DNA of 64,000 bases, taken from a bacterium (GTDB lineage: Bacteria > CAIWAD01). A program made the position numbers and the translations under genes. Positions within the stretch are counted from its first letter, which is position 1. Every line of letters begins with the position of its first letter. The notes beneath the pieces were generated by a model, which saw only the letters and a program-made list of their open reading frames with translations, made no database searches and was not told where the DNA came from. Shown here in pieces: positions 1-7,204 of the stretch. The stretch covers positions 62,001 through 126,000 of the forward strand of contig JAUIFJ010000002.1 of NCBI GenBank assembly GCA_030429345.1. The letters run 5' to 3'.

Positions 1-313
1 AGCGCCGCAGGTCGACGACGATGCGCTGGCCGATGAAGCCCGTCAGCACCTGCTGGAAATAGCGTGTCACGAAACCGCCGGCGACCAGCAGCAGGAAGAC
101 CAGGATCGTTCCGCGCAGGCCCTCCAGGTCGCCGCCGGCGATGTCCACGTCGATGGCGTGCCGTGTCACAAGGGGAATCGCCGTCTCGAAGAGCGCGGCG
201 CAGATGATCAGCGAGAAGGCGCCGGCGGCCATCCAGCCGTAGGGGCGCAGCATGCCGGTCAGGCGCTTCAGCAGGCTCCAGTCCAGGCCCTTGACATCGC
301 GGCGATCAGGCAT
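1..313 (-). CDS. ABC transporter, second half-transporter subunit (partial, cut by window edge)
   Basis: This is the N-terminal 104 codons of a membrane protein that runs off the left edge. The start ATG lies at 313-311 and overlaps the stop of the upstream ABC gene by 8 bases, so the two are translationally coupled. The visible residues (MPDRRDVKGLDWSLLKRLTG, then hydrophobic stretches around residues 27-50 and 70-85) match the first transmembrane helices of a type I ABC exporter. The ATPase domain lies outside the window. Because the upstream partner has a degenerate catalytic site, this subunit would be expected to carry the competent Walker B glutamate, as in MdlA/MdlB-type heterodimers. 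The position and topology are seen; the pairing is inferred. Confidence 0.85.
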   Translation of the reverse strand, partial: MPDRRDVKGLDWSLLKRLTGMLRPYGWMAAGAFSLIICAALFETAIPLVTRHAIDVDIAGGDLEGLRGTILVFLLLVAGGFVTRYFQQVLTGFIGQRIVVDLRR

Positions 314-2021
314 GCTCGTCCCCGCCGTGACTCAACTCCTCTTCCAGCTCCTGCCGGCGATAGAGGTCGGCGTAGAGCCCCTTGTGCTCCAGCAGCTGCT
401 CGTGTGTTCCGCTCTCTGTGATCCGCCCTTCCTGCAGCACGATGATGCGGTCGGCGCCGCGCAGGGCGCTCAGGCGGTGGCTGGCGATCAGCGTGGTGCG
501 GCCGTCCATGTACTGACGCAGCTCGCCGATGATCTCTTCTTCCGTGTGGTTGTCCACGGCGCTCAGGCAGTCGTCGAGAATCAGCACGCGGGGCTGCATC
601 AGCACGGCGCGGGCGATGGTCGAGCGCTGCTTCTGCCCGCCGCTCAGCGTGATGCCCCGTTCGCCGATCGCGCTCTCCCAGCCGTCCGCCAGCTGTTCGA
701 TGTCGCTGGAAATGCGGCTGATCTCGCTGGAGCGCAGAAAGTCCTCCTCGCTGGCGTGCTCCTTGCCGAAGCGCACGTTGTTGCGCAGGGTCTCGCTGAA
801 CAGGAAGGCGTCCTGTGGCACGACGGCCATCTCGGCGCGCAGTTCGTCCAGTTTGAGTTCGGCCAGGGGCTTGCCGTCCAGCAGCACGCGGCCGCTCTGG
901 GGTTCCAGCTCGCGGCAGATCAGCTTGAGCAGGGTCGACTTGCCGCTGCCGGTCTCGCCGACTACGCCGAGCACGGAACCCGCCGGCAGCTCGAGATCGA
1001 TGTGCGACAGAACTTCCGGGCCGTCCTCGTAGGCGAAGCTCAGGTCCTGCAGCGTGATCGCTCCGCCCTGCCGCCCCACGGCCCTTCCTTCGCCGAGCAC
1101 ATCCGGTTCGCGGATGATCTCGTCCAGGCGCCGCATGCCGGCGTCGCCGCGCTGCAGGAGGTTGGTGACCCAGCCGATGGCGATGGTCGGCCAGGCCAGC
1201 ATGCTCATATAGGTCGAGAAGGCCACGTATTCGCCCAGCTGCAGCTTGCCGGCGACAATGTCCGTGCCCGCCAGCCAGAGCAGGATCGCCTGGCTCAGGG
1301 CGAAGAGCGCTCCCATCAGCGGACGGAAGGCCGCATCGGTGCGGATCAGGCTCATCTGGATCTGCAAATATTTTTCCAGCTCGCCGTCGAAGCGCCCGGC
1401 CATGTACTCTTCGCGGGCATAGGCCTGGATCACGCGAATGCCGGCGGCGCTTTCCTGCACATGGCTCGAGATGCGCCCGTACTGCTTCTGGCTCAGCAGG
1501 GTCAGACGATGGATGCGTTTCGAGATGCGGTAGACGATCACGCTGACGACGGGGAGCATCACCAGCACGACCAGCGAAAGCCTGAAGCTCATGCTCAGCA
1601 TCATCGCCAGGCCGAAGCCGCCCAGCATCAGGGTGTCCATGCTGTACATCATGCCCGGACCGCTCGCCAGGCGCACGTTCTCGATGTCCTGGGTCGCCCG
1701 GCTCATGATGTCGCCGGTCCGCTGGCGGGCGAAGAAGCGCGGGCTCAGGGCCAGCAGGCGCTCGAAGAAGAGCTCGCGCAGGTCGCGTTCGACCAGCCGC
1801 GAGGTGCCGATCAGCTGCTGCCGCATGCCGAAGCGCGTCACCCCGCTGACCACCGCCAGGCCCAGCAGCACGCCGATGTACCAGCCCAGGGAGTGGTTCT
1901 GCAGCCCCTGGCCCAGGTCGTCAATGGCCAGCCCCAGCACCCGCGGCCCGAAGATGAAGAGGCTGTTGGTCACCAGCACCAGCAGCGCCCCGCGCAGGAT
2001 GCGTCCGCGGTAGCGGCCCAA
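306..2021 (-). CDS. ABC exporter half-transporter with degenerate catalytic site (MdlA-like)
   Basis: This is a fused membrane and ATPase subunit of a type I ABC exporter in the inner membrane; its substrate is unknown. The first ~290 residues hold six predicted helices. The ATPase domain follows, with Walker A GETGSGKST near residue 355, signature LSGGQKQR near 458 and Walker B LILDDCLSAVD near 480. The residue after the Walker B Asp is Asp instead of the catalytic Glu, as in MdlA-type members of heterodimeric exporters. The TTG at 2021 is the first ordinary start codon, but the ten codons upstream (IKNLRHILPL) look like the usual family N-terminus and follow a GGAG six bases before an ATC codon at 2051-2049, so the real start may be there. 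It is followed directly by the partner gene. Confidence 0.93.
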   Translation of the reverse strand: MGRYRGRILRGALLVLVTNSLFIFGPRVLGLAIDDLGQGLQNHSLGWYIGVLLGLAVVSGVTRFGMRQQLIGTSRLVERDLRELFFERLLALSPRFFARQRTGDIMSRATQDIENVRLASGPGMMYSMDTLMLGGFGLAMMLSMSFRLSLVVLVMLPVVSVIVYRISKRIHRLTLLSQKQYGRISSHVQESAAGIRVIQAYAREEYMAGRFDGELEKYLQIQMSLIRTDAAFRPLMGALFALSQAILLWLAGTDIVAGKLQLGEYVAFSTYMSMLAWPTIAIGWVTNLLQRGDAGMRRLDEIIREPDVLGEGRAVGRQGGAITLQDLSFAYEDGPEVLSHIDLELPAGSVLGVVGETGSGKSTLLKLICRELEPQSGRVLLDGKPLAELKLDELRAEMAVVPQDAFLFSETLRNNVRFGKEHASEEDFLRSSEISRISSDIEQLADGWESAIGERGITLSGGQKQRSTIARAVLMQPRVLILDDCLSAVDNHTEEEIIGELRQYMDGRTTLIASHRLSALRGADRIIVLQEGRITESGTHEQLLEHKGLYADLYRRQELEEELSHGGDEHA

Positions 2022-2129
2022 CAGGGGCAGGATGTGGCGCAGGTTCTTGATCGGGCACTCCGGTTGACGAAGCCAAGAATGTAGGGGAAGGGGAGGACGA
2101 TTCCCGAACCGCTTTTCTCCTCACATAGC

Positions 2130-2166
2130 ATCGCTATCGATATCGGAATCGCTATCGGGATCGATG
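2130..2166. repeat. Short degenerate tandem repeat (ATCGCTATCG-type)
   Basis: The intergenic stretch between the divergent ABC and beta-helix genes contains repeated units related to ATCGCTATCG (2130-2139 and 2148-2157) with intervening ATATCGGA and GGGATCGATG. It is too short to call a regulatory array. The rest of 2062-2290 shows no gene; a TTGACT at 2232-2237 lacks a convincing -10 partner. Confidence 0.4.
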
Positions 2167-2297
2167 CCAGCGCAGCCAGGAATGCCGGCGGGCGACTGCC
2201 CCAAGATCCCCTGGCCAGAAAAAACGGTTCCCTTGACTCATGTCGGGCGTTCAGTCATGCCATTTCCTACACTCGTTCGCTGTCCCGCACGGCAAGG

Positions 2298-2303
2298 AGG
2301 AGG
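2298..2303 (+). promoter_or_regulatory. Strong Shine-Dalgarno that points to an ATT start
   Basis: AAGGAGGAGG lies at 2294-2303. Its second AGGAGG (2298-2303) is exactly six bases upstream of the ATT codon at 2310-2312. The next ordinary start codon, TTG at 2331, is 27 bases from this ribosome-binding site, too far for it to serve that codon. Confidence 0.7.
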
Positions 2304-2309
2304 TCCCCC

Positions 2310-4823
2310 ATTCGCACCGTCTTCATCCTGTTGACAATTTTCTGCGCCTGGCATACAACTCAGGCAACGGTACTCCATGTCCCCCAGGATTTCCCAATCA
2401 TCCAGCAAGCCATCAATCTATCCATGACGGGTGACACTGTTCTGCTTGCACCAGGAGTATACGAGCAGCAGTTCACTGTGCCGTCAGGGCATTTGACACT
2501 AGCATCTAACTACCTGTATAGCATGGCTGAAGAGGATGTGCAAAACACGATTCTAGACGGCGGCGGAGTTGGCCCAATCGTTCGTGTGGAGATGGGGTCA
2601 GGGGACAGTCTGCGTTTAATTGGGGTGACGGTTACCGGGGGGCGGGGGTTCTACGATACGGATAACTGGCAAATTGTCGGTGGTGGCATCCATGTAGACA
2701 ATGTCGGTTATCTGCAGTTGCGATCCATGCGCTTTCATGGGAACACAAGTAGCCAAATGGGCGCCGCAGTACAGTTCCTGAACACAGATCCTCAATCTCG
2801 TGGCGTCTTTGATTTCCAGGATGTGCATTGTAGAGACAATTACGATGAGGAGGATTTTTCACCATCAAACTATGCAATCCAACTTTTTGGAGCTCGTTCA
2901 ATATTTGGTTCAGGGATATACGTACGAGCCGCACAAATGCGAGGGGAAGCACAGATCAGTTTGTCTGCTCGTGATTCGCTTTTTTTGGAGAATGTTCACA
3001 TCGACAGTCTGAGCCAGTTAAAATCTCCAGCCTTTGTCTGTCAAATATTCAATTCAGGGCGTGCGGCAGTACGAGATGTTTTCATACGGGATAACCAAGC
3101 AATCGGTGGTCCCATAGTGGGCTTCACTGCGGATGATTTCACACATCTGTCAGTCAGGAACATTCATATGGAGAGAAACAATTACGAATACGACAGAGGA
3201 CGCATAGACTACGGTTCGGGACTGCATCTGCTAATTGGCACTTTTGATGTTGCCACTGTCGACCTTGACAGTGTCTTTATTCGCAATAACCAATTAGAAG
3301 GTTCTCTTAGCCTGCTGGAAGTACAAGGTCCAGGCACAATCCGCCATCTATTCGTAGAGGACAATTACTGCGGCCCATCTATCGGTGAGTTCGGGAGCGT
3401 AGTCCGCATCGAGCATTGCAGCATACGCGACAGCTATTTCCGCAACAATACGGTTGAACTGTGGAATCAATGGAATTCCGACCCCTACAGCCGAGGTGGC
3501 TCCCTGTTGGTGCATCGTCTTTCGGATGAGGACAGCATCGTCGTGGCCAACTTGGAATTCAGCAACAATACCTACCTGGATCCCGATGACTACAGCCTGG
3601 AGCAGCTGACCGTGGATTTGCAAGCCCAGGACTTCAGCATTTATCCGACCAATGGCCGGGTATATCATGGCTCCTTTGTCGGTCAACCCAGCTACTATCG
3701 TATGGACTCTTGCCAGTTCGTAGACAATTTCTGCCCCGTAATTCTTCCCGAAGTGAATATGGCCTTTGGCGGCAAGAAGGTCGGATCAACGGTTCGCATT
3801 GGAGATAACGATTCCGATGATGCGGAAGGCACTGTCTGCATTCTTCAAAATCTGCGTTTCGAGAACTGCGATGATGGAGCACTCGAGGTTCTTAATCCCG
3901 CAGAAACACTGCACATTCGGAACGTGAAGATCATCGACTGCAATCGGATGGGTATGGCGGTCAAGAATTACAACGGACCGAACATGAGCACGCGAATCAA
4001 GAATGTATATGTGCGCAATCTCCAGAAACAATGGGCATTCATGACATCGCCCTGGCCTTGGTCCGTGCAGTCACCTTTGATATTCGGCTCCCGGGAGGAG
4101 AATGGCGCGGAAGTTTCCAACATGACAGTCATCGATAGCGATGTGGTCCTGCTAAGCGGCTGCTACCATCTTGACGGTGCACACCATCGTATGCGCAACA
4201 GCCTGTTCTGGAACAACTCCTTCGAAAGCTCCTACAGCCCTGCGATCACGGACTGGGACTATTCCCACTGCCTCCTCCCCGAAGAGCGCCCCGGCCCCGG
4301 GAACCTGCTGGAGGTCGATCCCCTCTTCGAAACGGAGCTTGGCCAACCCTGGCTGTCCGCCGCTTCGCCGCTGATCGATGCAGGGTCCCCGGACAGCGTC
4401 TACAACGACATGGAGGACCCCGCCAACCCGGGCTTTGCCCTCTGGCCCAGCCAGGGCGGCCTGCGCAACGACATCGGCTACACGGGCGGCCCGCACGCCG
4501 CCACGCTGGATCACCTGGTCGGTATCACACCGCCGCGGGAAGACGCTTTCACGCGACCGGGTGAGTTGCGGCTCGAACCCGCCTGGCCCAATCCCTTCAA
4601 TCCGTCCACGCAGCTGCGCTTCCACCTTCCGCACTCCGCCGCGGCGCAGCTTGCCGTCTACAACCTGCGCGGGCAGCGCGTGCGTGTGCTGCACGAAGGC
4701 CCCTTGCCGGCGGGCGAACACGAGGCGCGCTTTCATGGCGGGGAACTGGCCAGCGGAGTCTACATCGTGCGGCTGGAGGCGGAGGGGACGGCGGTGTCGA
4801 GGAAGGTCTTGTTGCTGAAGTGA
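2310..4823 (+). CDS. Secreted parallel beta-helix protein with C-terminal sorting domain
   Basis: This is an exported surface protein of about 837 residues. If translation starts at the ATT codon, the first residues (MRTVFILLTIFCAWHTTQA) form a normal Sec signal peptide; from TTG at 2331 the hydrophobic core is lost. The early motif VPQDFPIIQQAINLSMTGDTV is typical of pectin-lyase-like right-handed beta-helices and is followed by many short strand-like turns to about residue 680. The last ~85 residues (NPFNPSTQLRF, YNLRGQ, ASGVYIVRL, ending VLLLK) match the FlgD-Ig/type IX-like sorting domain also present on two C25 peptidases in this window. The beta-helix part is much less GC-rich than the C-terminal part. 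Substrate or adhesion role is unknown. Confidence 0.85.
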   Translation: MRTVFILLTIFCAWHTTQATVLHVPQDFPIIQQAINLSMTGDTVLLAPGVYEQQFTVPSGHLTLASNYLYSMAEEDVQNTILDGGGVGPIVRVEMGSGDSLRLIGVTVTGGRGFYDTDNWQIVGGGIHVDNVGYLQLRSMRFHGNTSSQMGAAVQFLNTDPQSRGVFDFQDVHCRDNYDEEDFSPSNYAIQLFGARSIFGSGIYVRAAQMRGEAQISLSARDSLFLENVHIDSLSQLKSPAFVCQIFNSGRAAVRDVFIRDNQAIGGPIVGFTADDFTHLSVRNIHMERNNYEYDRGRIDYGSGLHLLIGTFDVATVDLDSVFIRNNQLEGSLSLLEVQGPGTIRHLFVEDNYCGPSIGEFGSVVRIEHCSIRDSYFRNNTVELWNQWNSDPYSRGGSLLVHRLSDEDSIVVANLEFSNNTYLDPDDYSLEQLTVDLQAQDFSIYPTNGRVYHGSFVGQPSYYRMDSCQFVDNFCPVILPEVNMAFGGKKVGSTVRIGDNDSDDAEGTVCILQNLRFENCDDGALEVLNPAETLHIRNVKIIDCNRMGMAVKNYNGPNMSTRIKNVYVRNLQKQWAFMTSPWPWSVQSPLIFGSREENGAEVSNMTVIDSDVVLLSGCYHLDGAHHRMRNSLFWNNSFESSYSPAITDWDYSHCLLPEERPGPGNLLEVDPLFETELGQPWLSAASPLIDAGSPDSVYNDMEDPANPGFALWPSQGGLRNDIGYTGGPHAATLDHLVGITPPREDAFTRPGELRLEPAWPNPFNPSTQLRFHLPHSAAAQLAVYNLRGQRVRVLHEGPLPAGEHEARFHGGELASGVYIVRLEAEGTAVSRKVLLLK

Positions 4824-4850
4824 AGCGTGAGGGGCCGGGCTGAAACGGGT

Positions 4851-6005
4851 CTAGAGCGCCAGGCCGGGAATGCAGTGAATCCCCGCATGGCGCACACCTT
4901 CTGTCAACGCTTCGGGTTCATTCCCTACCCGGTGGATCACAAAGGCCTCGGCCGCGCGGTCCGGCATGCGCTCCAGCAGCTTCTGCATCGCCAGGCCGTC
5001 CCGCGGCCGGGGAGTGCGGGTGGACTTGGCTTCCAGCAGGCACAGCCGGCCGTTTCCGCGGTCGAGCAGGAAATCCACTTCCAGCCCCTGGCGATCCCGG
5101 AAGAAGTACAGGTTCCGGGGCAGGCTGCGAAAGAGCCGCGCCTTGCTGATTTCCGAGGCCACCCAGCCTTCGAAGAGCGCTCCCAGGAAGGGCGAGCTCT
5201 CCAGGGCCACTGTATCACGAATGCCCAGCAGATGGCAGACGAGGCCGCTGTCGTTGAAGTAGACCTTCGGCGACTTGAGCAAGCGTTTCCCGAAATTCTC
5301 GTAATACGGCTGTACGACCGTCAGCAGGCCGGTGACTTCCAGGATCGAGAGCCACTGGTTGATGGTGGGAACTGTGATACCTAGTGGGGCCGCCAGTTCG
5401 CTGCGATTGAGCAGTTGGCCGTGTCGTGTGGCAAGTACGGCGATGAAGCGCCGGAAGGTCGCCAGGTCCCGCACATTGGTCAGGGCGCGCACATCCCGTT
5501 CCAGGTAGGTCTGCAGGTAGCTGTTGAACCAGAGGTCCGCCGTGTCCGGTTGTTGCAGGACTTCCGGATACCCGCCATGCAGGAGGCTGACCTTCCTGTG
5601 TTCTTCCACGGAAAAGGGCAGGAGCTGGAACACGGCCGCCCTGCCGGCCATCGATTCGCTGATGCCCTGCATCAAGGGCGCTTCCTGGGAGCCGGTCAGA
5701 AGCCATCCTCCCACTTTACCCGGATCCTGGTCGATCAGGCTGCGAATGTAGGAGGGCAGTTCGGGCGTGTTCTGGATCTCGTCCAGGATGACCGGGAGCC
5801 GCAGGGACTCCAGAAAGGAGCGGGGATCGGACTGGATCCGTTCCACCAGATCCGGATCCTCGAGCAGGTGGTACTGTGCCTTGGGAAAGACCTTGCGCAG
5901 CAGAGTCGTTTTGCCCGCGCGTCTCGGCCCCGTGAGCAGCAATGCCGGAAAGGCCTTTGCCGCACGAAGCACCTCCGAACCCAGGATGCGAGTGGAATAG
6001 CTCAT
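4851..6005 (-). CDS. DUF4143-family ATPase with C-terminal PD-(D/E)XK-like domain
   Basis: This 384-residue AAA-type protein has Walker A GPRRAGKTT near residue 30, Walker B LPVILDEIQ near 75, sensor LLTGSQE near 105, a winged-helix-like middle (LNRSELAAPLGITVPTINQW) and a C-terminal DUF4143 domain with a restriction-like core (EVDFLLDRGNG...LLEAKST). The cellular role of this family is not established. The ATG at 6005 is preferred over the TTG at 6014. No Shine-Dalgarno precedes it; instead the start codon touches a perfect 20-bp inverted repeat that carries a good sigma-70 promoter, so the mRNA is probably leaderless. It converges on the beta-helix gene with 27 bases between stops. Confidence 0.92.
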   Translation of the reverse strand: MSYSTRILGSEVLRAAKAFPALLLTGPRRAGKTTLLRKVFPKAQYHLLEDPDLVERIQSDPRSFLESLRLPVILDEIQNTPELPSYIRSLIDQDPGKVGGWLLTGSQEAPLMQGISESMAGRAAVFQLLPFSVEEHRKVSLLHGGYPEVLQQPDTADLWFNSYLQTYLERDVRALTNVRDLATFRRFIAVLATRHGQLLNRSELAAPLGITVPTINQWLSILEVTGLLTVVQPYYENFGKRLLKSPKVYFNDSGLVCHLLGIRDTVALESSPFLGALFEGWVASEISKARLFRSLPRNLYFFRDRQGLEVDFLLDRGNGRLCLLEAKSTRTPRPRDGLAMQKLLERMPDRAAEAFVIHRVGNEPEALTEGVRHAGIHCIPGLAL

Positions 6006-6046
6006 TGTTGACAATTTTAAAGTTGTACTTTAAAATTGTCAACAAT
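6004..6046. promoter_or_regulatory. Perfect 20-bp inverted repeat with embedded divergent promoters
   Basis: The arms are 6004-6023 and 6027-6046, perfectly complementary, separated by three bases. Toward the ATPase gene the palindrome contains TTGACA (6042-6037), a 17-bp spacer and TAAAAT (6019-6014), with the ATG only 8 bases further. By symmetry the same -35/-10 pair also reads rightward toward the Zn-ribbon gene. It is likely an operator/promoter; the protein that binds it is unknown. Confidence 0.85.
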
Positions 6047-6156
6047 TTCTTTCGACTTCCCAGGGCAGGGCGAATCCAATTCGCTTTCTTGAAGTCCAAT
6101 CGTGGAATGTATTTACAAGGTGACGAGAACCCACTTCATTCTGGAAGGACCCCACC

Positions 6157-6369
6157 ATGCCCGGACAAACCTACGAGTGCGCCAAGTGCGGCGGCCGCGA
6201 TTTCGACAAGGATGAGATCCGCACCACGGGAGGAGGGCTTTCGCGCTTCTTCGATGTGCAGAACCGCAAGTTCATCACGGTGAGCTGCACGCGCTGCGGC
6301 TATACGGAGCTGTTCAGGAAGGACACGTCGACGGCGGGCAATATCCTGGATTTCCTGGTGGGTAGCTAG
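6157..6369 (+). CDS. Small zinc-ribbon nucleic-acid-binding protein (DUF2082-like)
   Basis: This 70-residue protein has two CxxC pairs (YECAKCGG near the N-terminus and SCTRCGYTELF near residue 50) forming one zinc ribbon, separated by the family-typical GGGLSRFFDVQNRKF segment, and ends in GNILDFLVG. These features match the DUF2082/zinc_ribbon_13 family of predicted nucleic-acid-binding proteins; its target is unknown. A GGAAGGA ribosome-binding site precedes the ATG. It may be read from the rightward promoter inside the palindrome at 6004-6046, although 110 bases of leader would then be present. Confidence 0.88.
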   Translation: MPGQTYECAKCGGRDFDKDEIRTTGGGLSRFFDVQNRKFITVSCTRCGYTELFRKDTSTAGNILDFLVGS

Positions 6370-6400
6370 AGCGGGCCGGATGGCAGACACGCGGTCGATT

Positions 6401-6667
6401 TCAGGCGGCGGATTCGGATTCCACATCCCAGCCGGGAAAGAGCAGGACGGCCGGGTGGCATTTCAATGCCCGGGCCAGCACCTTGGCCCGTTCGACACCC
6501 AGCTTGATGCGATCCTTCTCGATGCCGGAGATCGTCGGCTGGGACAGGCCGCAGAGTTCGGCGAGCCGGCTCTGGCTGAGCTCCTGGAGTTCCCGCAGCA
6601 TCCGCACGGACTCGCCGACGGTGACATCCACATGCTTGGGGGCTTTTCGGAACTGCCTGGAATCCAT
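6401..6667 (-). CDS. HTH (XRE/Cro-type) antitoxin
   Basis: This 88-residue protein has a helix-turn-helix at about residues 20-75 (VRMLRELQELSQSRLAELCG, LSQPTISGIEKDRIKLGVERAKVLARALKC). It is the antitoxin-type partner of the RelE-like toxin immediately upstream: toxin stop and antitoxin start are 2 bases apart, with GGAGG before its ATG. The toxin-first order is that of HigBA systems. By analogy the protein should neutralise the toxin and repress the promoter at 6985-6958, whose -10 overlaps a 10-bp palindrome (GATATATATC). Confidence 0.87.
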   Translation of the reverse strand: MDSRQFRKAPKHVDVTVGESVRMLRELQELSQSRLAELCGLSQPTISGIEKDRIKLGVERAKVLARALKCHPAVLLFPGWDVESESAA

Positions 6668-6669
6668 AG

Positions 6670-6950
6670 CTATTTCCTCCGGTAGTCGTGCGCCGTCACA
6701 TTCAACACCAGCACATGGAAATCCTGGGCTTCTACCCGGTAAATCACTTGGTATTGCTGATTGAGGCGCGAGGAGCGGTTTCCTTTCTGCTCACCGCGCA
6801 AGGCCTCATCGTGAAAACCCTTGATGGCCTTCAACCCCATAGGGCCGGAGAAGCGCACGATGTTCTTCCAGAGCTCGTAGCGCTTCAGGATGGCCACGGG
6901 CAGGCTGCGCAGCGACCGCAAAGGGAGCGGTGCTCGTAGATCTCCCACAT
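6670..6950 (-). CDS. RelE/HigB-type mRNA interferase toxin, apparently frameshifted near the N-terminus
   Basis: The body (ILKRYELWKNIVRFSGPMGL, GFHDEALRG, NRSSRLNQQYQVIYRV, TAHDYRRK) is typical of the RelE/StbE toxin family, a ribosome-dependent or free mRNA interferase. As remembered, members begin MWEIYEHRS. Here ATG at 6950 opens exactly that sequence (MWEIYEHRSL) but in another frame, which stops after 21 codons. The body frame is open only from GTG at 6948, giving MGDLRAPLPL instead. A one-base loss around 6912-6920 explains both. The toxin may be inactive, or the base may be an assembly error. The promoter places the transcript start almost at the 6950 ATG. It sits upstream of the antitoxin gene. 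Confidence 0.75.
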
Positions 6951-6957
6951 GTTGTAA

Positions 6958-6985
6958 ATGATATATATCCTTTATGTAATGTCAA
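6958..6985 (-). promoter_or_regulatory. Promoter and operator of the toxin-antitoxin operon
   Basis: A consensus -35 TTGACA (6985-6980), a 16-bp spacer and -10 TATCAT (6963-6958) read toward the toxin gene. The 10-bp palindrome GATATATATC at 6960-6969 overlaps the -10 and is a candidate repressor site. The toxin-frame ATG at 6950 is seven bases beyond the -10, so the mRNA would be leaderless or nearly so. Confidence 0.7.
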
Positions 6986-7204
6986 GAGAATCTCAATGAG
7001 AGATGTGGTTCTCCCCCCAAGAGTCCAGGCTTCCATCCGAGCCCTTTCAAGAGAAGGTTCGCGGAATCCGGTGAACGAGCATGCGACTGTCCAGAGCGCT
7101 GTACAGTAGGCAACGATCCTGCACCCAAGTCCCCTTTCCCCGTTGGGCCGGGGGTGGCTCTCTGCTACATTGCCTCGCAACAGCAACTAGAGAGCCGACC
7201 CGCC

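Noticed and set aside
2232-2276. TTGACT...TACACT as a promoter for the beta-helix gene
   Set aside because: The spacing between the two hexamers is about 29 bases, too long for a sigma-70 promoter.
5942-6283. Open frame across the palindrome, as a leader peptide gene
   Set aside because: It overlaps the DUF4143 start and the Zn-ribbon gene in another frame and its translation shows no protein-like pattern.
6905-6930. Programmed -1 frameshift to join MWEIYEHRSL to the toxin body
   Set aside because: A CCCTTTG heptamer is present, but it is not in the X-XXY-YYZ register relative to the ATG 6950 frame, and no downstream pseudoknot is evident.
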